Source: Acidobacteria bacterium AH-259-G07 (GTDB lineage Bacteria; Acidobacteriota; UBA6911; RPQK01; JADFOI01). Taken from it: 11,766 nt of DNA. The DNA is taken from assembly GCA_027717925.1 (NCBI GenBank), contig JALLON010000060.1:1-11766 (forward strand). The letters run 5' to 3'. The position numbers and the translations under genes were made by a program. Below, piece by piece: positions 5,798-11,766 of the stretch (the first letter of the stretch is position 1; every line of letters begins with the position of its first letter). Below the pieces are notes generated by a model. That model was not told the DNA's origin and did no database searches. It saw only the letters and a program-made list of their open reading frames with translations.

Positions 5798-7606
5798 TTA
5801 CTTGACGTTAAGGCTGATCTCCTGCCGGCCTTTCAAAACAAAATCTGTTGCAGGCAGTTCGTGGTCGACGTAAACCACCTTATTGATCGGCCTTACGTCA
5901 CCAGAGGTCTTCTCGGAACTGTATAGAGCTAACAAGGAAGGAGGAAGGTCAGGCATTCCCTCTCCGCCAATAATTGCTCCCGATTGATTACGGGCAAGAC
6001 GAATGTAAAGACGGTCATTCTTCTTTAGGTTGTTAATCGCCTTAATGAGTTGCTGCAAGTTCTGAGGGATAAACTCGCCTAGATTCGTGTCGGCATCTGA
6101 GCTGGCCAATGACAAACCGTCGGCGACGATGATCTTCAAAGGGCCAGATCCTATTTCCTCGGGAATTTTAACCGGGTATTTCTCTACAATCGTGTCACCA
6201 TTCGACTGCCGCAAAAATACGGCCAAGTTGACTTCTTCGCCTGCCTCAACTTCTAATTTGTCCAACCAGACTTTCTCCAATGTCGCTTCACGCGTTTGTT
6301 CGACCGCAGTGATTTCGACATCGATTTTTTCCATCACCACGTCTTCGAAGCCGCTATTCAAAAGAAAGTTCACTGGAGAGGCAGCGGCCAGAGCAGCGAA
6401 AACGGAGCTGCTTGCCAGATCAGAAATGTTGTTCTCGAAGCTGACATCCTGTTGTCCCTTCACCGATATGGTGCACTTGACCTGCAGTGTTTGCTCCCCA
6501 ATGGCCCGTTCCGAGGAAATGATGCTGTTGTGGACCGTAAAAGTAATCAGAAAAGGGGTTAGAAGGTTGTCAGTCACGACCTCGAAATTGAACTCTTTGA
6601 GTTTATTGCGGCTGGTGTGAAGCTTCAGCCGAACCGGTATGAGCTGCGGTTTCTCACCGGTCACGCCCAGAATCCCAGTAGCACGGTCCTGTTTGATGCT
6701 TCCAATGAATTCGGTTGGGGCCGAGATCTTCAGGCTGGTCATCAAGGTGGGAACAATGGTGAGCACAGCCGCTTTGCTTAGTGGTAAATCGGTGGAGCCG
6801 ATACTGAGGAATGGATGGCCGAAAGCATAAATCTTGTTCCCGCTGAGGTGGGTAACAGTACCACCGGCGCTCACATCCATGTCTCCCCTGACCAGCTGGA
6901 CAATGATGGACGACCCGGCTTGCAGTGGAAGATCCTTATAGTCATCGATCTTTGCGCTGCCAATGCCCCGTACCGGGACCAGGCCGAGTGTCCTTAGTTG
7001 AGGGGCGAACTGTTGGATGGATTGAGGGGAAAAACCAGAGAGATTCAACGGAGTGGCAATCGGCTGCAGATTCCCCAGATTCTGCCCCCCGGTTAGGGAG
7101 GAGTTCACCAAAAACTGGGCAAGTTCAAATTCGGAGAGAAGCTGTGAAAAGTGTGCGACCTGATACATTTTCTGGGGATTAACCCTCTGCCCAACTCGAA
7201 ATCGGCTTTGTGGATTCTCCTTGAAGATGTCGACCATTTCTTGGATCGGCGTAATGCCTGCAATGGGTTCTTTGGCGAACGAGAAAGCATAGGCGACCGC
7301 TCCAACCAATTTATCCTCAATGTAGACGGGACTACCGCTCATTCCGCCAAAGACGCCCGTCTGCTTAAGTCGAGCACCGGAAAGTCGTGCCAGAATGACA
7401 TTTTGTTTGGGACCTACGTTTTTCAGCACACCCAGAATATCTACCTGGAAGGTGTCAACCTTGGTGCCTTCAAACACGGTTTTCCCATATCCCTTTTGTC
7501 CAGGCTTGACCAATTCCAGCGGATAAAGGTCAGCGGACTGAGCGGTAATTTGTATGGCCGCCAGCAAAAACAGAGATAAGCAAATGACGAGTCGTTGAGA
7601 CTTCAT
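5798..7606 (-). CDS. Secreted S55-type (SpoIVB-like) peptidase homologue with permuted motif order
   Basis: I choose the ATG at 7606 (602 residues): it opens a clean signal peptide (MKSQRLVICLSLFLLAAIQ) and leaves a ~27-base leader from the promoter at 7640-7669. An in-frame GTG at 7624 would give 608 residues but only a ~9-base leader. Numbering from the GTG, residues 39-135 resemble the catalytic-serine half of SpoIVB: PGQKGYGKTVFEG, then a beta segment, then GGMSGSPVYIEDKLVGAVAY with candidate nucleophile Ser96. Residues ~252-320 resemble its histidine half, AGGTVTHLSGNKIYAFGHPF with His270. In SpoIVB the order is His then Ser. The Asp that precedes GMSGS in SpoIVB (TDP context, from memory) appears here as Ser (LSG), so proteolytic activity is not assured. 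The C-terminal ~300 residues look like beta-sandwich domains. It is probably periplasmic or exported, and is co-transcribed with the secreted propeller protein, a candidate partner or substrate. Confidence 0.82.
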   Translation of the reverse strand: MKSQRLVICLSLFLLAAIQITAQSADLYPLELVKPGQKGYGKTVFEGTKVDTFQVDILGVLKNVGPKQNVILARLSGARLKQTGVFGGMSGSPVYIEDKLVGAVAYAFSFAKEPIAGITPIQEMVDIFKENPQSRFRVGQRVNPQKMYQVAHFSQLLSEFELAQFLVNSSLTGGQNLGNLQPIATPLNLSGFSPQSIQQFAPQLRTLGLVPVRGIGSAKIDDYKDLPLQAGSSIIVQLVRGDMDVSAGGTVTHLSGNKIYAFGHPFLSIGSTDLPLSKAAVLTIVPTLMTSLKISAPTEFIGSIKQDRATGILGVTGEKPQLIPVRLKLHTSRNKLKEFNFEVVTDNLLTPFLITFTVHNSIISSERAIGEQTLQVKCTISVKGQQDVSFENNISDLASSSVFAALAAASPVNFLLNSGFEDVVMEKIDVEITAVEQTREATLEKVWLDKLEVEAGEEVNLAVFLRQSNGDTIVEKYPVKIPEEIGSGPLKIIVADGLSLASSDADTNLGEFIPQNLQQLIKAINNLKKNDRLYIRLARNQSGAIIGGEGMPDLPPSLLALYSSEKTSGDVRPINKVVYVDHELPATDFVLKGRQEISLNVK

Positions 7607-7639
7607 TTTGGAAACAATCTTCACTCAAGTAGCGCTAAC

Positions 7640-7669
7640 AGTATATCGAGTGGCAATTCTTCCGGTCAA
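7640..7669 (-). promoter_or_regulatory. Sigma-70-like promoter for the S55/propeller operon
   Basis: On the minus strand TTGACC (7669-7664) and TATACT (7645-7640) are separated by 18 bases; each hexamer matches the housekeeping consensus at five of six positions. The predicted start near 7633 gives a usable leader to the ATG at 7606, which supports that start over the GTG at 7624. Confidence 0.5.
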
Positions 7670-7708
7670 TGGCAGCGCTTTTGTCAGTGCCCCCTGTCAT
7701 GATTAAAG

Positions 7709-7763
7709 GGGATCAGAGCCGGGGGGGTAGGGGTCAGACCCCTACCCCCCCGGCTCTGATCCC
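7709..7763. repeat. Perfect 26-bp-stem GC-rich palindrome (REP-like) just before smc
   Basis: Arms 7709-7734 and 7738-7763 are exact reverse complements with a 3-base CAG loop; a further G-U pair is possible at 7708/7764. The core reads GGGGTCAGACCCC and is flanked by GTAG and CTAC. The arm ends 7 bases before the smc ATG and occupies the place where a Shine-Dalgarno would be. There is no T-tract on either side, so it is not a standard terminator. I see no flanking target duplication and no transposase gene. The form suggests a dispersed REP/BIME-like element; this is inference. Confidence 0.8.
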
Positions 7764-7770
7764 TCACCAT

Positions 7771-10700
7771 ATGCTTAAACTTGATTCACTGCAACTAATT
7801 GGATTTAAGTCCTTTGCCGAGAAAACCCACATCCGGTTTGGGGAAGGGATCGCCTGCATGATCGGACCCAATGGTTGTGGCAAATCAAACCTGGCTGATG
7901 CCATCGGCTGGGTATTGGGTGTTCAGAGCGCCTACAGCCTGCGCGGCGAGCGAATGGAGGATGTAATATTCAGCGGGACCCGCAAACGCAGGCCCTCCGG
8001 GTTCGTTGAAACAACACTTGTCTTCTCTCGAACAGACGACAAGCCAATCGTTTTGAAGGAAGCCGACTTTTCAGGCGAGAGACTGCAGATCGGCCGCAAA
8101 CTCTACCGCTCCGGCGAGAGCGTCTATTCAATCAACCAGCGACGTTGTCGTTTGAAAGATGTCCATACCGTATTGGAAGAAGCTGAGCTAGGGTTTGCTT
8201 CTTATGGGCTTATCGCACAGGGAAAGATTGAGTGGTTCCTGAGTGCCAGAGCTCTGGAACGACGTGCGGTCATCGAAGAGGCCGCCGGTATTACAGGTTA
8301 CAAGAGCCGACGTCGCAGTGCCGAATTGAAACTGGAACTGGCGCAGCACAATCTGGTCCGTGTCAACGATATCATCGCAGAGATAGAACGACAGCTTCGC
8401 TCGCTGACGCGTCAGGCTGCCAAAGCTCGCCGCTACCGGGAAGTCAAAGAGAAATTTCGACAGGTTCAACGACAAAGACTTGTGTTGCAGGCACAAGAGT
8501 TGAAGGTGCAACTGGAAGTTCTCCTCCGAGAGTTGGAACAGCACAAAACCTTGGAAGAAGAACTGAAGAAAGAACTTTCTCAGCGTGAACAAGCTCACCG
8601 AAAGGCTGTGGAGAAGAGAGAGAGACTGGAAACACACTTGTTTGAGCTGCGGCAGAGTCTGTCGGAAATTCGACTGGAAGTAGACCGGAGTGAGAATTCA
8701 ATTCAGTACCATCAAGAGCAAATCGAAGCCACCCAAAAATCCTCGAAAGCAAATGCCGCCGAGCAACAGACCATTGCTCAGTCTTTGGAAAAGGTCGAGG
8801 GAGAATTGGCTCGGTTCCAATCGGAATGCTCAGCACTGGATGAGGAAGAGAAGCGAGTTGAGGCCAATGTGAGGAAGCAGGCTGAGTTGGTCGACCGCTA
8901 TAAGACAGAGACGGAAGAAGCCGAAAATCGGCTTGAAGAAGTGCGAAGCCGGCTGGTTCGGCTATCCGCCCATACTGTTTCTTTAAGTAATCTCAAAGAG
9001 CAGCTGGAACAGCGGCTGAAGGCTGCTCAATCCACTCATGAGCGCTTGGAAAAAGAACGTTCCCAGCATTCTTTGCGGCTGAAAGAGAGCACAGCTCGTT
9101 TGAAAGAAACCAGGAGTCGCCTGGAGAAAAAGAAATCACAAATGGCTCAGCTCCGCCAAAGGCTGCGCAAGCAGGAAGATAAGAAAAAAGATCTAGAAAG
9201 ACAGCTGGAGGAACTCGAGGGATACGCCGGGGAAATCAATAACCAGCTAATTGCCCATCGAGAACGCCTTCAGTCGCTTCAAGAAATCGAACTCAATCAC
9301 TCCCAATACAGCGAAGGGGTGCAGAAATTCCTGAAGCATCTTTACACCAGCCAAACCGTGAGGGCGGGGGGCACGCTGGCTGATTTTGTCCAAACCAGCC
9401 CTCAGTATGAACGATTGGTGGAAGAGTTTCTCGATAAAGAGCTTGAATACATTGTTGTCGATTCCTTGGAGCAAGCAGTGCTGGGCCTTTCTGAGCTGAG
9501 GACGTTGAAGAGCGGTAAGTGTACCTTCTTGGCGCTTTCGTCCTCCAATGGCTTTGATAAAGACAGTGGCCAAAAACCCGCTGTCGATTTATCAACCGAG
9601 GAAGGTGTTTACGGGACATTGAGCGATCTGTTGCAGATGAAAGCTGAAGTCAAAAGCGCTTTCCATCGTGCTCTTCCCCAGAGAGCACAGGCGATTGTGG
9701 TTTCAGACCTTGGCCGTGCTTTTGGACTCGCTCAGAGGTATCCTGAGAACACCTTTATCACTTTGCAGGGTGAATCCTTAACGCCACGGGGGTTGCTGTC
9801 AGCCGGCGCCGTTCGGGCAGACAAACTAGGCCTTCTCAGCTTGAAGCGGAAGAAGACAGAGCTGGAAAAACAAATCCTTCAGCTGCAAAAGAAGCTGGCG
9901 GGGTTACGAAACGAACAGGACGAAGGGCAATTACAACTTGGCGCCGCCTCGAAGTTTTTCGATGAAAACCAAGAATCCCTTCTTGAGTTAGAAAAGCAAG
10001 TTATCGGTTTGACTCACGAACAAGGGCAGTGGGAGGGTGAAGAGCACCGCGAAAAGCAGGCACTGAAGGTCGTTGATGGTGAATTGACTCAACTGGATCT
10101 TGAACGCAAGCAGCAGAGACGGAAAGTCAGTGAGGTCGAAGAACAGTTAAACGAAGAGAAAGCCTCTCAGGCAACGGTTGAGCGAATGCTCTCGCAGAGC
10201 CAGAAATTCTTACAGCAGCTAAAAGTAGAGTTCGGTCGCATGCTGGAGCAGCTTCATTTGGTTTCGTCCGATCGTAAGGTCTTGGATGAGCGTCGCTCAG
10301 CACTGAAGCGAACTTTGGAACGCATAGAAGAGCAGCGAAACGGACTTGAGGCTCGCAAAGAACTTACTCGGGCAGCAGGGGATCAGAGTGAGGAACACTT
10401 GAAGAGCATGAGGATGGCACTTCAAAGTTTAAGGTCGGACTTGGGGAAATACCAGGAAAAGGAGAAGAAGCTCACTTCCACTCTCCAAGAGAAGGAACAG
10501 GAATACATGACCTGGAAAGAGAACTATCCGGAAACGGAAAAGTTGCTGGTCGATTTGCGGGATCGCAAGACTGATTTGCAGGAAAAGCGCGCTCAGCTGG
10601 ATATTGAGCGAGCCCGGTTGGAAACCCAGCTCCAAAACATCAGCCGGCAGTGTCTGGAGCAGCTTCAAATGTCTCTCGATGAGGCTGCTGTCGGAGGAGA

Positions 10701-11358
10701 ACCACAGGAGATGTCTTTGGAGGGGATTTTCGAGCGATACGAAGAGCTTAAGGATCGCCTTGAGAAATTCGGCCCCATTAATATGGCCGCTTTGCAAGAG
10801 TACCAGGAAAGTGAAGAGCGCCGCGATTTCCTGCGCTCTCAGCGGCAAGACATTGAAGAATCAATCGCCGACACGACGCGCGCCATTCAGGAGATTAACC
10901 GCAAAAGCCGCGAGAGGTTTCGCAAGGCCTTTGACGTGATTAATCTGCACTTCAATGCAATCTTTCAGAAGTTATTTGGGGGCGGAGAATGTGGGATGCG
11001 GCTTTTAGACGAAGACGATCTCCTGGAGAGCGGTATTGACATCTATGCTCAGCCGCCGGGAAAGAAACTTCAAAATGTGATGCTTCTTTCGGGTGGAGAA
11101 AAGGTACTGACGGTGTTCGCCCTTCTGATGGCACTTTTTACCTACCGGCCCAGCCGTTTTTGTGTCCTGGATGAAGTAGACGCTGCTCTTGACGATTCTA
11201 ATATCACGCGTTTTACACAACTGATCCGGCAAATGAGCCAACAGACCCAGTTCATTATCATCACCCACAATAAGCGCACCATGGAAACGGCGGATGCCAT
11301 ATTCGGCGTCACGATGCAAGAGCCCGGCATCTCCCAGATCGTCTCGGTCCGACTTTAG
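7771..11358 (+). CDS. smc: Chromosome partition/condensation ATPase SMC
   Basis: This 1195-residue protein has the complete SMC plan, and the length is typical. Walker A GPNGCGKS is at 32-39 after LKLDSLQLIGFKSF, the canonical SMC N-terminus. The Q-loop is IAQG (Gln150). A long Glu/Lys/Arg/Gln-rich coiled coil (~165-510) leads to the hinge (~511-690, with GGTLADFV and GVYGTLSDLL). A second coiled coil (~690-1060) follows, then the C-terminal head with ABC signature LSGGEK (1106-1111) and Walker B FCVLDEVDAAL (about 1131-1141, Asp1134/Glu1135). SMC dimers with ScpA/ScpB compact and segregate the chromosome; scpA and scpB are not in this window. I choose the ATG at 7771 because homology begins there. 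In-frame ATGs at 7669 and 7699 would add 34 or 24 residues read partly through the palindrome at 7709-7763. No start has a Shine-Dalgarno. The hinge end reads TPRGLLSAGA where many bacterial SMCs have a Gly-Gly motif. Confidence 0.97.
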   Translation: MLKLDSLQLIGFKSFAEKTHIRFGEGIACMIGPNGCGKSNLADAIGWVLGVQSAYSLRGERMEDVIFSGTRKRRPSGFVETTLVFSRTDDKPIVLKEADFSGERLQIGRKLYRSGESVYSINQRRCRLKDVHTVLEEAELGFASYGLIAQGKIEWFLSARALERRAVIEEAAGITGYKSRRRSAELKLELAQHNLVRVNDIIAEIERQLRSLTRQAAKARRYREVKEKFRQVQRQRLVLQAQELKVQLEVLLRELEQHKTLEEELKKELSQREQAHRKAVEKRERLETHLFELRQSLSEIRLEVDRSENSIQYHQEQIEATQKSSKANAAEQQTIAQSLEKVEGELARFQSECSALDEEEKRVEANVRKQAELVDRYKTETEEAENRLEEVRSRLVRLSAHTVSLSNLKEQLEQRLKAAQSTHERLEKERSQHSLRLKESTARLKETRSRLEKKKSQMAQLRQRLRKQEDKKKDLERQLEELEGYAGEINNQLIAHRERLQSLQEIELNHSQYSEGVQKFLKHLYTSQTVRAGGTLADFVQTSPQYERLVEEFLDKELEYIVVDSLEQAVLGLSELRTLKSGKCTFLALSSSNGFDKDSGQKPAVDLSTEEGVYGTLSDLLQMKAEVKSAFHRALPQRAQAIVVSDLGRAFGLAQRYPENTFITLQGESLTPRGLLSAGAVRADKLGLLSLKRKKTELEKQILQLQKKLAGLRNEQDEGQLQLGAASKFFDENQESLLELEKQVIGLTHEQGQWEGEEHREKQALKVVDGELTQLDLERKQQRRKVSEVEEQLNEEKASQATVERMLSQSQKFLQQLKVEFGRMLEQLHLVSSDRKVLDERRSALKRTLERIEEQRNGLEARKELTRAAGDQSEEHLKSMRMALQSLRSDLGKYQEKEKKLTSTLQEKEQEYMTWKENYPETEKLLVDLRDRKTDLQEKRAQLDIERARLETQLQNISRQCLEQLQMSLDEAAVGGEPQEMSLEGIFERYEELKDRLEKFGPINMAALQEYQESEERRDFLRSQRQDIEESIADTTRAIQEINRKSRERFRKAFDVINLHFNAIFQKLFGGGECGMRLLDEDDLLESGIDIYAQPPGKKLQNVMLLSGGEKVLTVFALLMALFTYRPSRFCVLDEVDAALDDSNITRFTQLIRQMSQQTQFIIITHNKRTMETADAIFGVTMQEPGISQIVSVRL

Positions 11359-11501
11359 AAGAATCCAGAATCCAGAAGTCAGAATTGAGAAGTCAGAATG
11401 TGACCGACTGAGCCTCTGACCCAGGGGACTCGCATTTATTGGGTCAGCAGTTCACCCGTCTCTTCTCCGTCTATCTTCTGACTTCTGGATTCTGGATTCT
11501 T
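11359..11501. repeat. Perfect 26-bp inverted repeat filling the smc / Fis-like convergent spacer
   Basis: Arms 11359-11384 and 11476-11501 are exact reverse complements separated by 91 bases. The left arm begins at the base after the smc TAG; the right arm ends within the TAA stop (11502-11500) of the convergent gene. The left arm contains the direct submotif AATCCAG twice in tandem. AGAAGTCAGAAT at 11374-11385 recurs at 11388-11399. The interior is otherwise unremarkable and holds no ORF I would call. An RNA crossing it from either side could fold into a long stem, so a role in bidirectional 3'-end formation is possible, though there is no T-tract. Confidence 0.8.
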
Positions 11502-11736
11502 AGCGTCCTCTTTTCCTCTGAATCTCGTACTCTCTAATCTTCTTCGAGAGCGTGTTGCGGTGGATGCCCATGGTTTCCGCTGCACGGCTCAGATTTCCAT
11601 TGGTCTGCTGAAGAACCCGGAGGATAAAAAGCTTTTCGAATTGTGAGGTCGCCTCGGACCAGTAGATTCCCTTGGCCACCATCTCATCAATGACACTTTC
11701 GAGTACGTCCTTGATTTGCGGCCCTGGAGCTTTCAT
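11500..11736 (-). CDS. Small stand-alone Fis-type DNA-binding protein
   Basis: The 78-residue reading starts at the ATG at 11736, preceded by GAGG 7 bases upstream. The frame stays open to the right edge with a TTG at 11757, so a longer N-terminus cannot be excluded. The C-terminal half is a Fis/HTH_8 helix-turn-helix: KLFILRVLQQTNGNLSRAAE, then TMGIHRNTLSKKIREYEI and a basic tail, QRKRGR. The N-terminal helix (IKDVLESVIDEMV) resembles the dimerisation region of small Fis proteins more than the end of an AAA+ NtrC-type activator, so I favour a nucleoid-associated or regulatory Fis-like protein. It converges on smc with 141 bases between the stops. Its targets cannot be inferred from this window. 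Confidence 0.8.
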   Translation of the reverse strand: MKAPGPQIKDVLESVIDEMVAKGIYWSEATSQFEKLFILRVLQQTNGNLSRAAETMGIHRNTLSKKIREYEIQRKRGR

Positions 11737-11766
11737 GAGCACGCCTCGCTGCAACAATGACTGGGG

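Noticed and set aside
7681..7709. Possible smc promoter, TTGTCA with a downstream TAAAGG
   Set aside because: The -35 box is fair with a 17-base spacer, but the -10 box matches the consensus at only about three positions, too weak to list as a feature.
7709..7763. Palindrome considered as an intrinsic terminator or riboswitch
   Set aside because: No T-tract follows on either strand, and a single perfect hairpin has none of the conserved multi-helix structure of a riboswitch.
8188..10848. Long open frames antisense to or overlapping smc (for example 8188-8637 and 10429-10848, minus strand)
   Set aside because: They mirror the Glu/Lys/Leu-rich coiled-coil codons of smc, show no recognisable motifs, and are best explained as shadows.

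Overview
The window is gene-dense, roughly 50-55% GC by eye, and looks like chromosome from a Gram-negative-type, non-sporulating bacterium. Three things point to an Acidobacteriota-like host: a secreted S55-type (SpoIVB-like) peptidase homologue in which GMSGSP precedes the GHP motif, a stand-alone Fis-type regulator beside smc, and an FMN-binding protein of a kind I associate with that phylum. This assignment rests on recollection of family members, not on a search. I see no rRNA, tRNA, CRISPR array or insertion sequence.

Left block (1-2097, + strand): a tightly coupled set of three genes. They encode an FMN-binding-domain protein cut off by the left edge, a four-helix membrane protein with a histidine pattern suggesting b-type hemes, and an ApbE-type FAD:protein FMN transferase. 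Together they look like a small extracytosolic flavin electron-transfer module: ApbE attaches FMN to a threonine in the AGATLTA motif of the first protein, and the membrane protein could move electrons between the membrane and that flavoprotein.

Second block (2117-3543, + strand): an ECF sigma factor and its zinc-finger, single-TM anti-sigma factor with overlapping stop and start codons. They lie behind a near-consensus sigma-E-type promoter, GGAACTT-N16-TCTAA, which suggests autoregulation.

Third block (3554-7624, - strand): a probable two-gene secretion operon. A sigma-70-like promoter at 7640-7669 reads into a signal-peptide-bearing S55-type protein, followed 27 bp later by a secreted beta-propeller plus Fn3-like protein. 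The S55 motifs run in the opposite order to SpoIVB (Ser before His), as in a circular permutation.

Fourth block (7771-11358, + strand): a full-length chromosome-condensation ATPase, SMC. Its start codon sits 7 bp after a perfect 26-bp-stem GC-rich palindrome. Its stop codon abuts one arm of a perfect 26-bp inverted repeat, whose other arm touches the stop codon of the convergent Fis-like gene at the right edge (11500-11736, - strand). These two repeats, plus a 7-bp tandem repeat in the apbE leader, look like small dispersed genomic repeats placed at gene borders. There is no gene-free stretch longer than about 150 bp.
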